From: Pseudomonas fluorescens | GTDB lineage: Bacteria > Pseudomonadota > Gammaproteobacteria > Pseudomonadales > Pseudomonadaceae | Assembly (NCBI RefSeq): GCF_001307275.1 | Contig: NZ_CP012831.1 | Location: 4,952,501-5,016,500 of the forward strand | Direction: 5' to 3' | Length of the DNA: 64,000 nucleotides | The notes under the pieces: model-generated | The model's database searches: none | What the model saw: only the letters and a program-made list of their open reading frames with translations | What the model was told of the DNA's origin: nothing | Shown: one piece after another, positions 10,607-21,079 of the stretch | How positions within the stretch are numbered: position 1 is the stretch's first letter | How the letters are laid out: every line of letters starts with the position of its first letter | Position numbers and translations under genes: made by a program

Positions 10607-13012
10607 TTGAAGAAATCCACCGCAGCACCCAAACCAGTCGTTCCGCTCTGGCGCCAGCAACTGCACTACCGGCTCAAGGAAGGTGCATTGATCGCCATCG
10701 GTGCCCTGTGCCTGTTCCTGATGATGGCCTTGCTGACCTACGGCAAGGACGATCCGGGCTGGAGCCATAACAGCAAGATCGACGACGTGCAGAATTTTGG
10801 CGGTCCGGCCGGTTCCTACAGCGCCGACATCCTGTTCATGGTGCTGGGCTATTTCGCCTACATTTTTCCGTTGCTGCTGGCGATCAAGGCCTACCAGATC
10901 TTCCGCCAGCGCCACGAGCCGTGGCAGTGGAGCGGCTGGTTGTTCTCCTGGCGCCTGATCGGCCTGGTATTCCTGGTGTTGTCGGGGGCCGCGCTGGCCC
11001 ATATCCATTTCCATGCGCCCACCGGTTTGCCGGCCGGGGCGGGTGGTGCCCTGGGGGAAAGCCTCGGTGACCTGGCCAGGAATGCCCTGAACATCCAGGG
11101 CAGCACGTTGTTGTTCATCGCCCTGTTCCTGTTTGGCCTGACGGTGTTCACCGACCTGTCCTGGTTCAAGGTCATGGACGTCACGGGCAAGATCACCCTC
11201 GACCTGATCGAACTGATCCAGGGCGCCATGAACCGCTGGTGGGCGGCGCGCACCGAGCGCAAGCAACTGGTGGCGCAACTGCGTGAAGTCGACGACCGCG
11301 TCCACGACGTGGTGGCCCCGACGACGCCGGACAAGCGCGAGCAGGCCAAGGTCAAGGAGCGCCTGATCGAGCGTGAGCAGGCCTTGAGCAAACACATGTC
11401 CGAGCGCGAAAAACAGGTGCCGCCGGTCATCACCATGGCCCCGGCCAAGCCGCCGGAGCAGAGCAAGCGCGTACAGAAAGAGAAACAGGCGCCGCTGTTC
11501 GTCGACAGTGCAGTGGAAGGCACCTTGCCGCCGATCTCGATCCTGGACCCGGCCGAGAAGAAACAGCTCAATTATTCCCCCGAATCCCTGGCGGCCGTCG
11601 GCCACTTGCTGGAGATCAAGCTCAAGGAGTTCGGGGTCGAGGTGTCGGTGGATTCGATCCACCCGGGCCCGGTGATTACCCGCTACGAAATCCAGCCCGC
11701 TGCCGGCGTGAAGGTCAGTCGCATCGCCAACCTGGCGAAAGACCTGGCGCGTTCCCTGGCCGTGACCAGCGTGCGGGTGGTGGAGGTGATTCCCGGCAAG
11801 ACCACCGTGGGCATCGAGATTCCCAACGAAGACCGCCAGATCGTGCGCTTCTCCGAAGTGCTGTCGACGCCTGAGTATGACAACCACAAGTCGCCGGTCA
11901 CCCTGGCCCTGGGCCACGACATCGGCGGCAAGCCGGTCATCACCGACCTGGCGAAGATGCCTCACCTGCTGGTGGCCGGTACCACCGGTTCCGGTAAGTC
12001 GGTGGGCGTGAACGCGATGATCCTGTCGATTCTGTTCAAGTCCGGCCCGGAAGACGCCAAGCTGATCATGATCGACCCGAAAATGCTCGAATTGTCGATC
12101 TACGAAGGCATTCCGCACCTGCTGTGCCCGGTGGTCACCGACATGAAGGACGCCGCCAACGCCCTGCGCTGGAGCGTCGCCGAGATGGAGCGCCGCTACA
12201 AGCTGATGGCGAAGATGGGCGTGCGCAACCTGTCGGGCTTCAACGCCAAGGTCAAGGAGGCCGAAGAGGCCGGTACGCCATTGAGCGATCCGTTGTATCA
12301 CCGCGAGAGCATCCACGACGAAGCGCCGCTGCTGCACAAGCTGCCGACCATCGTGGTGGTGGTGGACGAATTCGCCGACATGATGATGATCGTCGGCAAG
12401 AAGGTCGAAGAACTGATCGCCCGTATCGCCCAGAAGGCCCGTGCGGCTGGTATCCACTTGATCCTCGCCACGCAGCGGCCGTCGGTGGACGTGATCACCG
12501 GCCTGATCAAGGCCAACATCCCGACCCGCATGGCGTTCCAGGTATCGAGCAAGATCGACTCGCGGACCATCATCGACCAGGGTGGCGCCGAGCAGTTGCT
12601 GGGGCATGGTGACATGCTCTATATGCCGCCGGGCACCAGCCTGCCGATTCGTGTGCACGGTGCGTTCGTTTCCGATGACGAAGTGCACCGCGTGGTGGAA
12701 GCTTGGAAGTTGCGTGGCGCGCCTGAATACAACGACGACATCCTCAACGGTGTCGAAGAGGCCGGCAGCGGTTTCGAGGGCAGCAGTGGCGGCGGTGACG
12801 ACGACGCTGAAACCGATGCGCTCTATGACGAAGCGGTGCAGTTTGTCCTGGAGAGCCGCCGGGCCTCGATTTCCGCCGTCCAGCGCAAGCTGAAGATTGG
12901 CTACAACCGCGCCGCCCGCATGATCGAAGCCATGGAAATGGCCGGGGTGGTGACGGCCATGAACACCAACGGCTCGCGCGAAGTACTGGCGCCGGGCCCG
13001 ATGCGCGACTAA
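10607..13012 (+). CDS. ftsK: DNA translocase FtsK
   Basis: FtsK is anchored at the division septum and pumps chromosome termini toward XerCD/dif. The 801-residue protein has four N-terminal membrane segments (about 25-180), a short linker, the RecA-like motor with Walker A GTTGSGKS near residue 459 and DEFADMMM, and a C-terminal winged-helix gamma domain (AVQFVLESRRASISAVQRKL) that reads KOPS sites. The linker is short compared with E. coli. The start is TTG at 10607, giving MKKSTAAPKP, with AGGA about 11 bases upstream. Confidence 0.96.
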   Translation: MKKSTAAPKPVVPLWRQQLHYRLKEGALIAIGALCLFLMMALLTYGKDDPGWSHNSKIDDVQNFGGPAGSYSADILFMVLGYFAYIFPLLLAIKAYQIFRQRHEPWQWSGWLFSWRLIGLVFLVLSGAALAHIHFHAPTGLPAGAGGALGESLGDLARNALNIQGSTLLFIALFLFGLTVFTDLSWFKVMDVTGKITLDLIELIQGAMNRWWAARTERKQLVAQLREVDDRVHDVVAPTTPDKREQAKVKERLIEREQALSKHMSEREKQVPPVITMAPAKPPEQSKRVQKEKQAPLFVDSAVEGTLPPISILDPAEKKQLNYSPESLAAVGHLLEIKLKEFGVEVSVDSIHPGPVITRYEIQPAAGVKVSRIANLAKDLARSLAVTSVRVVEVIPGKTTVGIEIPNEDRQIVRFSEVLSTPEYDNHKSPVTLALGHDIGGKPVITDLAKMPHLLVAGTTGSGKSVGVNAMILSILFKSGPEDAKLIMIDPKMLELSIYEGIPHLLCPVVTDMKDAANALRWSVAEMERRYKLMAKMGVRNLSGFNAKVKEAEEAGTPLSDPLYHRESIHDEAPLLHKLPTIVVVVDEFADMMMIVGKKVEELIARIAQKARAAGIHLILATQRPSVDVITGLIKANIPTRMAFQVSSKIDSRTIIDQGGAEQLLGHGDMLYMPPGTSLPIRVHGAFVSDDEVHRVVEAWKLRGAPEYNDDILNGVEEAGSGFEGSSGGGDDDAETDALYDEAVQFVLESRRASISAVQRKLKIGYNRAARMIEAMEMAGVVTAMNTNGSREVLAPGPMRD

Positions 13013-13070
13013 TGACCCGGGCGGCCTGCCGAAGCGCCGCTCGAACCCCCACGACTTCATGAGGACTCCC

Positions 13071-13694
13071 ATGCGCCTGATTCGCATGTTGCTGTTGCCC
13101 GTACTGGCCTTGTCTACCTTGTCGGCCCACGCCGGCGAAAAGGACGTGGCTCGCCTGACCCAATTGCTGGGGGGCTCCCAGACCTTGACCGCACGTTTTT
13201 CCCAGTTGACCCTCGATGGCAGTGGCACCCAATTGCAGGAAACCGCTGGCGACATGGCCCTGCAGCGCCCGGGCCTGTTCTACTGGCACACGGATGCACC
13301 AGCCGAACAACTGATGGTGTCCGACGGCAAGAAAGTCTCCCTGTGGGACCCGGACCTGGAACAGGTGACCATCAAGACCCTCGACCAGCGCCTGACCCAG
13401 ACGCCGGCGCTGTTGCTGTCCGGTGACATCTCCGAGATCAGCCAGAGCTTCGAGATCACCTCCAAGGAGGCCGGTGGCGTGATTGACTTCACCCTCAAGC
13501 CCAAGACCAAGGACAGCCTGTTCGACAGCCTGCGCCTGTCGTTCCGCAACGGCCTGGTCAACGACATGCAGTTGATCGACAGTGTCGGCCAGCGCACCAA
13601 TATCCTGTTCACCGGGGTCAAGGCCAACGAGCCGATCGCCGCGTCCAAGTTCAAGTTCGACATCCCCAAGGGTGCCGATGTGATCCAGGAATAA
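13071..13694 (+). CDS. lolA: Outer-membrane lipoprotein carrier protein LolA
   Basis: LolA is the periplasmic chaperone that takes lipoproteins from LolCDE to LolB. The 207-residue protein starts with a signal peptide (MRLIRMLLLPVLALSTLSAHA, cleaved before GEKDVARL). Family motifs include LTARFSQLTLDGSGTQLQE and the GLFYWHTDAP strand. The start at 13071 is preferred over the GTG-like start 12 bases earlier because GAGGA lies at 13061-13065. It follows ftsK by 58 bases. Confidence 0.95.
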   Translation: MRLIRMLLLPVLALSTLSAHAGEKDVARLTQLLGGSQTLTARFSQLTLDGSGTQLQETAGDMALQRPGLFYWHTDAPAEQLMVSDGKKVSLWDPDLEQVTIKTLDQRLTQTPALLLSGDISEISQSFEITSKEAGGVIDFTLKPKTKDSLFDSLRLSFRNGLVNDMQLIDSVGQRTNILFTGVKANEPIAASKFKFDIPKGADVIQE

Positions 13695-13716
13695 ACACTG
13701 GCCCCCTGTTGGAAAT

Positions 13717-13838
13717 GGCCTGTGGGAAAAGGTCTGTGGGAAAAGGTCTGTGGGAGCAAGGCTTGCCCGCGATTGCATCGTCTCGGTCCACCAGATGCAC
13801 CGAGGTGTTTGTATCGCGGGCAAGCCTTGCTCCCACAG
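13717..13838. repeat. Tandem 14-mer followed by a REP doublet (GTGGGAGCAAGGC family)
   Basis: Three head-to-tail copies of a 14-mer of the form GGTCTGTGGGAAAA begin at 13717, 13731 and 13745; the third runs directly into a REP unit starting CTGTGGGAGCAAGGCTTGCC. The inverted partner is at 13813-13838. This family has an AAGGCTTGCC centre rather than the GAGCTTGCTC centre seen elsewhere. Confidence 0.85.
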
Positions 13839-13908
13839 ATTGGCTCCCATGGATCTGCTCCGGCAGAGAGGAATGGCAACAGGACCCAGCGGAGGTTTTG
13901 TAGTAATC

Positions 13909-15234
13909 ATGGACCTGTTTCGAAGCGCCCCGATTGCCCAGCCATTGGCCGCCCGCTTGCGCGCGACCAACCTGGATGAGTACGTCGGCCAGGAGCATGT
14001 GCTCGCTCGCGGCAAGCCTCTGCGCGAGGCCCTGGAGCAGGGCGCCCTGCACTCGATGATCTTCTGGGGCCCGCCGGGCGTGGGCAAGACCACCCTGGCG
14101 CGGCTGCTGGCGGAAGTCTCGGACGCTCACTTCGAAACGGTGTCGGCGGTGCTGGCCGGGGTCAAGGAAATCCGCCAGGCGGTGGAAGTGGCCAAGCAGC
14201 AGGCTGGGCAGTACGGCAAGCGCACGATCCTGTTCGTCGACGAAGTGCACCGGTTCAACAAGTCCCAGCAGGACGCATTCCTGCCCTACGTCGAAGACGG
14301 CACGCTGATCTTCATCGGTGCCACCACCGAAAACCCTTCGTTCGAACTCAACAACGCCTTGCTCTCGCGGGCGCGGGTCTATGTGCTCAAGAGCCTCGAC
14401 GAGACGGCGATGCGCAAGCTGGTGCATCGGGCGCTGACCGAGGAGCGCGGCCTGGGCAAGCGGCATTTGAGCCTCAGCGATGAAGGCTTCCAGATCCTGT
14501 TTTCCGCCGCCGATGGCGATGGCCGGCGCTTGCTCAACCTGCTGGAAAACGCCTCGGACCTGGCCGAAGACGACAGCGAGATTGGCGTCGAGCTGCTGCA
14601 AAGCCTGCTGGGCGATACCCGGCGCCGCTTCGACAAGGGCGGCGAAGCGTTCTACGACCAGATTTCGGCGCTGCACAAATCCATCCGCGGTTCCAACCCC
14701 GATGCGGCCTTGTACTGGTTTGCGCGCATGATCGACGGCGGTTGCGATCCGCTGTACCTGGCGCGGCGCGTCGTGCGCATGGCCAGCGAAGACATCGGCA
14801 ATGCCGACCCCCGGGCCCTGAGCCTGTGCCTGGCGGCGTGGGATGTGCAGGAGCGCCTCGGCAGCCCGGAAGGTGAGCTCGCCGTGGCCCAGGCCATCAC
14901 GTACCTGGCCTGTGCGCCGAAGAGCAACGCGGTGTACATGGGCTTCAAGGCGGCGATGCGCAGCGCCACCGAACACGGCTCCCTCGAAGTGCCGCTGCAC
15001 CTGCGCAACGCGCCGACCAAGCTCATGAAGCAACTGGGCTATGGCGAAGAATACCGTTATGCCCATGATGAGCCGGACGCCTATGCCGCCGGCGAAGATT
15101 ATTTCCCCGATGAACTCGAACCCCAGCGCTTCTACCAGCCAGTACCGCGGGGCCTTGAGCTGAAGATCGGCGAGAAGCTCAACCACTTGGCACAACTGGA
15201 TCGCTTGAGCCCACGGCAGCGGAGAAAACCTTGA
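13909..15234 (+). CDS. rarA: Replication-associated recombination protein A (MgsA/RarA AAA+ ATPase)
   Basis: RarA is a 441-residue clamp-loader-like AAA+ ATPase acting at stalled replication forks. Walker A GPPGVGKTT is near residue 55, Walker B is LFVDEVHRFNKSQQDAFLP, sensor 1 is GATTENPSFELNNAL, and the C-terminal tetramerisation part contains ARRVVRMASEDIGNADP. The ATG at 13909 gives the family N-terminus (MDLFRSAPIAQPLAARLR); GGAGG lies 13 bases upstream, a loose spacing. Its stop codon overlaps the crcB start. Confidence 0.95.
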   Translation: MDLFRSAPIAQPLAARLRATNLDEYVGQEHVLARGKPLREALEQGALHSMIFWGPPGVGKTTLARLLAEVSDAHFETVSAVLAGVKEIRQAVEVAKQQAGQYGKRTILFVDEVHRFNKSQQDAFLPYVEDGTLIFIGATTENPSFELNNALLSRARVYVLKSLDETAMRKLVHRALTEERGLGKRHLSLSDEGFQILFSAADGDGRRLLNLLENASDLAEDDSEIGVELLQSLLGDTRRRFDKGGEAFYDQISALHKSIRGSNPDAALYWFARMIDGGCDPLYLARRVVRMASEDIGNADPRALSLCLAAWDVQERLGSPEGELAVAQAITYLACAPKSNAVYMGFKAAMRSATEHGSLEVPLHLRNAPTKLMKQLGYGEEYRYAHDEPDAYAAGEDYFPDELEPQRFYQPVPRGLELKIGEKLNHLAQLDRLSPRQRRKP

Positions 15235-15605
15235 TCCCCCTGATACTTGCCGTTTCCGCTGGCGGTGTCGCCGGCACGCTGTTGCGTTTCGCCACGGGCA
15301 ACTGGATCAACGCAAATTGGCCCCGGCACTTCTATACCGCGACGCTGGCCGTTAATATCGTGGGCTGTCTGCTGATCGGCGTTCTATACGGTCTGTTTTT
15401 GATTCGCCCGGAAGTGCCCATCGAGGTGCGGGCCGGGTTGATGGTTGGCTTTCTCGGCGGCCTGACGACTTTTTCATCCTTTTCACTGGATACGGTGCGC
15501 CTGCTGGAAAACGGGCAGGTGCCGCTGGCCCTGGGCTATGCAGCCATCAGCGTATTCGGCGGGCTGCTCGCCACCTGGGCCGGCCTGTCCTTGACCAAAC
15601 TTTGA
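15231..15605 (+). CDS. crcB: Fluoride exporter CrcB/Fluc
   Basis: CrcB is a 124-residue, four-helix inner-membrane fluoride channel acting as a dual-topology dimer. The start is a TTG at 15231 overlapping the rarA TGA by 4 bases, with GGAG just upstream, so it is probably translationally coupled. The signature GFLGGLTTFSSFSLDTV lies around residues 69-85, and an N-terminal Gly-rich segment (SAGGVAGTLLRF) precedes it. No fluoride riboswitch was visible, consistent with its position inside an operon. Confidence 0.94.
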   Translation: MIPLILAVSAGGVAGTLLRFATGNWINANWPRHFYTATLAVNIVGCLLIGVLYGLFLIRPEVPIEVRAGLMVGFLGGLTTFSSFSLDTVRLLENGQVPLALGYAAISVFGGLLATWAGLSLTKL

Positions 15606-15620
15606 TAACGAGAGACCGAC

Positions 15621-16901
<1,281 letters not shown>

Positions 16902-18296
16902 ATGGACTATTTGCCACTGTTCCACAACCTGCGCGGCAGCCGCGTGCTGGTGGTCGGCGGCGGGGAAATTGCCTTGCGCAAGTCCCGCCTGCTGGCCGAT
17001 GCCGGCGCGTTGCTGCGGGTGGTCGCACCCGACATCGAACCGCAGTTGCGGGAACTGGTCAGTGGCAGCGGCGGCGAGTGTATCCAGCGCGGTTACCTTG
17101 AGGCGGATCTGGACGGTTGCGGGCTGATCATTGCCGCCACCGACGACGAACCGCTCAATGCCCAGGTCTCGGCCGACGCCCATAAGCGTTGCGTGCCGGT
17201 CAACGTGGTGGACGCGCCGGCCCTGTGCAGCGTGATCTTCCCGGCGATCGTCGACCGCTCGCCCTTGGTGATCGCAGTGTCCAGTGGCGGCGACGCGCCG
17301 GTGCTGGCGCGGCTGATCCGGGCCAAGCTGGAAACCTGGATTCCCTCGACCTATGGGCAGTTGGCCGGGCTGGCGGCGCGTTTTCGCAATCAGGTCAAGC
17401 AACTGTTTCCCGATGTCCAGCAGCGCCGGGCATTCTGGGAAGAGGTGTTCCAAGGCCCTATCGCCGACCGCCAACTGGCCGGGCAGGGCGGCGAAGCCGA
17501 GCGCTTGCTGCGGGAAAAGATCGACGGCCAGGCGCCGAGCGCGCCGGGCGAGGTTTATCTGGTGGGGGCCGGGCCGGGAGATCCGGACCTGCTGACCTTC
17601 CGGGCCTTGCGCTTGATGCAGCAGGCGGACGTGGTGCTGTACGACCGCCTGGTGGCGCCGGCGATTCTGGAATTGTGCCGGCGCGACGCCGAGCGCATCT
17701 ACGTCGGCAAGCGCCGCGCCGACCACGCCGTACCCCAGGACCAGATCAACCAGCAATTGGTCGACCTGGCTCGCCAGGGCAAGCGCGTGGTGCGGTTGAA
17801 GGGCGGCGATCCGTTCATTTTCGGCCGTGGTGGCGAGGAGATCGAAGAGCTGGCGGCCCATGGCATTCCGTTCCAGGTCGTCCCGGGCATCACCGCCGCC
17901 AGTGGTTGCGCGGCCTACGCCGGGATCCCGCTGACCCATCGCGACTACGCCCAATCGGTGCGTTTCATCACCGGCCATCTCAAGGACGGCACCAGCGACT
18001 TGCCGTGGGCCGACCTGGTGTCGCCGGCGCAGACGCTGGTGTTCTACATGGGTTTGGTCGGCCTGCCAATGATCTGCAACGAGCTGATCAAGCACGGTCG
18101 CGCGGCGGATACGCCAGCGGCGTTGATCCAGCAGGGCACGACGTCGAACCAACGGGTCTTTACCGGCACTTTGGCGGACTTGCCACGGCTGGTGGCTGAG
18201 CATGAGGTGCATGCGCCGACGCTGGTGATCGTGGGGGAAGTGGTGCAGTTACGCGAGAAACTGGCCTGGTTTGAAGGGGCTCAGGGGCAGGTCTAG
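16902..18296 (+). CDS. cysG: Siroheme synthase (multifunctional)
   Basis: CysG converts uroporphyrinogen III to siroheme, the cofactor of sulfite and nitrite reductases. The N-terminal half (about 1-205) is the NAD-dependent precorrin-2 dehydrogenase/ferrochelatase with VVGGGEIALRKSRLL. The C-terminal half (from about 215) is the SAM-dependent methyltransferase with VGAGPGDPDLLTFRALRLM and VVPGITAASGCAAYAGIPLTHR. All 464 residues are intact. The start codon abuts the serS stop with no gap. Confidence 0.96.
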   Translation: MDYLPLFHNLRGSRVLVVGGGEIALRKSRLLADAGALLRVVAPDIEPQLRELVSGSGGECIQRGYLEADLDGCGLIIAATDDEPLNAQVSADAHKRCVPVNVVDAPALCSVIFPAIVDRSPLVIAVSSGGDAPVLARLIRAKLETWIPSTYGQLAGLAARFRNQVKQLFPDVQQRRAFWEEVFQGPIADRQLAGQGGEAERLLREKIDGQAPSAPGEVYLVGAGPGDPDLLTFRALRLMQQADVVLYDRLVAPAILELCRRDAERIYVGKRRADHAVPQDQINQQLVDLARQGKRVVRLKGGDPFIFGRGGEEIEELAAHGIPFQVVPGITAASGCAAYAGIPLTHRDYAQSVRFITGHLKDGTSDLPWADLVSPAQTLVFYMGLVGLPMICNELIKHGRAADTPAALIQQGTTSNQRVFTGTLADLPRLVAEHEVHAPTLVIVGEVVQLREKLAWFEGAQGQV

Positions 18297-18313
18297 AGAC
18301 CGCGTTGCCCCGA

Positions 18314-18615
18314 TCGCGAGCAAGCTCGCTCCCACAGGGACCTTTGGCGCACTGCAGATCCAATGTGGGAGCGAGCTTGCTCGCGATGCGGGCGGCCCAC
18401 TCAACATGACCTCTGCTGACCCACCGCTATCGCGAGCAAGCTCGGCTCCCACAGGGACCTTTGGCGCACTGAAGATCCAGTGTGGGAGCGAGCTTGCTCG
18501 CGATGCGGGCGGCCCACTCAACATGACCTCTGCTGACCCACCGCTATCGCGAGCAAGCTCGGCTCCCACAGGGGCCTTTGGCGCACTGCTGATCCAATGT
18601 GGGAGCTGAGCTTGC
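18314..18615. repeat. Tandem array of REP doublets (about 117-bp unit, 2.6 copies)
   Basis: A unit of 116-117 bases begins with TCGCGAGCAAGCTCG at 18314, 18430 and 18547. Each full unit holds two inverted REP elements plus two invariant spacers (ACCTTTGGCGCACTG and GCGGGCGGCCCACTCAACATG). The second and third copies share an extra G (AAGCTCGGCTCCC), indicating recent unit duplication. It fills the 356-base cysG to yqjG gap; I see no gene there. Confidence 0.92.
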
Positions 18616-18652
18616 TCGCGATGAGGCCCTCAGCTACAACGGATTTTCCGGA

Positions 18653-19657
18653 TCAATCCTCAGTCTGCCGCCAGATCCCTTTCCCACTCAACCTTTCCCG
18701 ATCATGGGCAACCGTGAAATCCTGCTTCGGCCCCTTGGGCACGATCCCGTTAGGGTTGATGGTCTTGTGGCTGCCGTAGTAATGGCCCTGGATATGGGTG
18801 AAGTCCACGGTTTCGGCAATGCCCGGCCACTGGTACAGCTCCCGCAGCCAGTTCGACAGGTTCGGATAATCGGCGATGCGCCGCAGGTTGCATTTGAAGT
18901 GACCGAAATACACCGCGTCGAAACGGATGATCGTGGTGAACAGGCGGATATCCGCCTCGGTCAGGTATTCGCCAGCCAAGTAGCGTTTGGTCGCAAGCCA
19001 GGTCTCCAGCCGGTCCAGTTCGGCGAATAAACCGTCGAACGCTTCTTCGTAGGCCGCTTGGGTGGTGGCGAACCCGGCGCGATACACACCGTTGTTGACC
19101 GCCGGGTAGATCCGCTCGTTCAAGGCATCGATATCGCGGCGCAGGTGCTCGGGATACAGGTCCAGGTTGTTGCCGGTCAAACCATCGAAGGCACTGTTGA
19201 ACATGCGGATGATTTCCGCCGATTCGTTGTTGACGATGCGCTGCTGGCGTTTATCCCACAGCACCGGCACGGTGACGCGGCCGGTGTAGTCCGGCGTGTC
19301 GGCGGTGTAGCGCTGATGCAGGAATTGCAGAGGGTCGAGTTTGTCGCCTGTGGAGCCGTGGGTCTTGTCGAAGGTCCAGCCGTTTTCCAGCATCAGGTAG
19401 CTGACCACCGAGACGTCGATCAGCGCCTCCAGGCCCTTGAGCTTGCGCACGATCAGCGTGCGGTGGGCCCAGGGGCAGGCCAGGGAGACATACAAATGGT
19501 AGCGCCCGGCCTCGGCGGCAAACCCGCTTTCGCCCGAGGGGTCGGCGCTGCCGTCGGCGGTCACCCAATGACGGCGCTGCGCCTGTTCGCGCTGGAAGGT
19601 GCCGTCCTTGCTTTCATACCACTGGTCCTGCCAGCGGCCTTCGACCAACAAACCCAT
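18653..19657 (-). CDS. yqjG: Glutathionyl-hydroquinone reductase (Xi-class GST)
   Basis: These enzymes reduce glutathionyl-hydroquinones with glutathione. The 334-residue protein has an N-terminal thioredoxin-like domain with the catalytic LACPWAHRTLIV (Cys61; E. coli YqjG uses Cys63) and an all-helical C-terminal domain. The ATG at 19657 is preferred over a TTG 18 bases upstream because GAGG lies 8 bases before it. It faces the cysG operon across the REP array. Confidence 0.93.
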   Translation of the reverse strand: MGLLVEGRWQDQWYESKDGTFQREQAQRRHWVTADGSADPSGESGFAAEAGRYHLYVSLACPWAHRTLIVRKLKGLEALIDVSVVSYLMLENGWTFDKTHGSTGDKLDPLQFLHQRYTADTPDYTGRVTVPVLWDKRQQRIVNNESAEIIRMFNSAFDGLTGNNLDLYPEHLRRDIDALNERIYPAVNNGVYRAGFATTQAAYEEAFDGLFAELDRLETWLATKRYLAGEYLTEADIRLFTTIIRFDAVYFGHFKCNLRRIADYPNLSNWLRELYQWPGIAETVDFTHIQGHYYGSHKTINPNGIVPKGPKQDFTVAHDRERLSGKGIWRQTED

Positions 19658-19745
19658 CTGGATATCCTCGCTCAATAATCGTTGGAGACGAGTCTATTCC
19701 CATAGGTTCGAACTAAAAGCGCAAAGGTTGGGCGTTAATGATCGG

Positions 19746-20747
19746 TTAAATCGAACGATCCCGCGCGTCCCAATACTGCCGGGCTTTATCGAACGCTTCT
19801 TCGCGAGCCAGGCCCAGGCCGCGCAAGGCCAGTGCCATGGTGGCGATCAGCGCCAGTTGTGGGTAGCTGTCCTCGACGTCACCACGCCAGATCGCCTTCA
19901 AATGCTCGGGGTCGAGGCTCTCCGGTTTGACATGGCGCTGCTCGGCCAGGCGCGGCCATTCTTCGTCCCAACCGGCGCCGCCGGTGGTGCCGTACAGGTG
20001 GCTATCGGCGTCCGGGTTGATCTCGATTTCGCCGCCGTCGCCCTTGATCACGATGGCGGTGTCACCGAGCAGGCCGCTGGCATCGCGATGCACGGCCTGG
20101 TAGCCCGGATGGAAGATGCTTTGCAGGCCGCAGCGGGCGGCCAGTGGATTGAGAATCCGGGCCAGGGAATGGATCGGCGAGCGCAGGCCCAAGGTGTTGC
20201 GCAGGTCGATCATCCGCTGCATTTGCGGCGCCCAGTCCACCAGCGGCATGAAGGCCAGGCCGCCGTTGTCCAGCGCGCTGCCGACCTGTTGCCAATCCCG
20301 GCACAGCGGGATCTGCAGCAAGCCCAGCAATTGTTCGGTATAGAGGCGACCCGCCGTGTGAGCGCCGCCGCCGTGCATGAAAATTCGCACGCCGTTCTGG
20401 CCCAGGCACTTGGCCGCCAGCAGGTACCACGGCAAATGGCGCTTCTTGCCGGCGTAGGTCGGCCAGTCGAGGTCCACTGTCAACGCCGGGACCACCAGGC
20501 GTTCACGCAGGGCTTCGGTGAAGCCGGCCATTTCCTCGGCGCTTTCTTCCTTGTGCCGCAGCAGCATCAGGAAGGCGCCCAGTTGGGTGTCCTCGACCTT
20601 TTCATCGAGCACCATGCCCATGGCCTCACGGGCTTCTTCGCGGGTCAGGTTGCGGGCGCCGCGCTTGCCTTTGCCAAGGATGCGCACGAACTGGGCGAAC
20701 GGGTGTTCGGCCGGGGTCTCAAGGGTCAGTGCTGGAAAGTCGGTCAT
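19746..20747 (-). CDS. ybiB: YbiB-like protein of the TrpD2 (anthranilate phosphoribosyltransferase-like) family
   Basis: This 333-residue protein has the two-domain nucleoside-phosphorylase/TrpD fold: an N-terminal helical domain (GARNLTREEAREAMGMVLDE, QLGAFLMLLRHKEESAEEM) and an alpha/beta domain with FMHGGGAHTAGRLYTEQ. E. coli YbiB binds nucleic acid rather than acting as TrpD, so the enzymatic name is probably misleading. Its ATG overlaps the tusE stop (ATGA), which suggests coupling to the tRNA-thiolation operon. Confidence 0.8.
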   Translation of the reverse strand: MTDFPALTLETPAEHPFAQFVRILGKGKRGARNLTREEAREAMGMVLDEKVEDTQLGAFLMLLRHKEESAEEMAGFTEALRERLVVPALTVDLDWPTYAGKKRHLPWYLLAAKCLGQNGVRIFMHGGGAHTAGRLYTEQLLGLLQIPLCRDWQQVGSALDNGGLAFMPLVDWAPQMQRMIDLRNTLGLRSPIHSLARILNPLAARCGLQSIFHPGYQAVHRDASGLLGDTAIVIKGDGGEIEINPDADSHLYGTTGGAGWDEEWPRLAEQRHVKPESLDPEHLKAIWRGDVEDSYPQLALIATMALALRGLGLAREEAFDKARQYWDARDRSI

Positions 20748-21079
20748 AAGCAATTCGTCGGTTTGGGCAGGCCCGCCAGCTTGGCGGCGAGTTTGGCGGG
20801 AGTGCCTTTGAACAATCGGTTCAGGTGCAGGCTGTTGCCTTTGTCCGCCCCCAGTTTCAGCGCCGTGTACTTGATCAGCGGCCGGGTCGCGGGGGAGAGC
20901 TGGAATTCGTCGTAGAAACCGCGAAGCAGTTCAAGGATTTCCCAGTGTTCGGGACTCAACTCGATGTCCTCGGCGCTGGCCAGGGCGGTGGCGACTTCGG
21001 CCGACCAGTCGTCCAGGTCGGCCAAGTAGCCGTCCTTGTCCAGCGCGATGGCGCGGTCGCCCACGTTCAGCGTGTTCAT
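20744..21079 (-). CDS. tusE: Sulfurtransferase TusE (DsrC/gamma-subunit family)
   Basis: TusE receives persulfide from TusBCD and passes it to MnmA for 2-thiolation of tRNA wobble uridine. The 111-residue protein shows DKDGYLADLDDWSAEVATALA and LLRGFYDEFQLSPATRPLIKY. The invariant penultimate cysteine is present (PKPTNCL, Cys110). Its start overlaps the tusB stop and its stop overlaps the ybiB start. Confidence 0.95.
   Translation of the reverse strand: MNTLNVGDRAIALDKDGYLADLDDWSAEVATALASAEDIELSPEHWEILELLRGFYDEFQLSPATRPLIKYTALKLGADKGNSLHLNRLFKGTPAKLAAKLAGLPKPTNCL

Noticed and set aside
10562..13255. 897-codon open frame opposite ftsK
   Set aside because: Antisense shadow in high-GC DNA; the translation is His/Gln/Arg-rich with no motifs, whereas the plus strand encodes complete FtsK.
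18271..18609. 112-codon frame through the REP array with repeated GSELARDAGG-like sequence
   Set aside because: The repetitive protein is only the translation of the tandem REP units; no start signal.
18314..18615. Regular repeat array considered as CRISPR
   Set aside because: The repeated unit is a pair of inverted REPs with conserved, not variable, spacers; no cas genes nearby.
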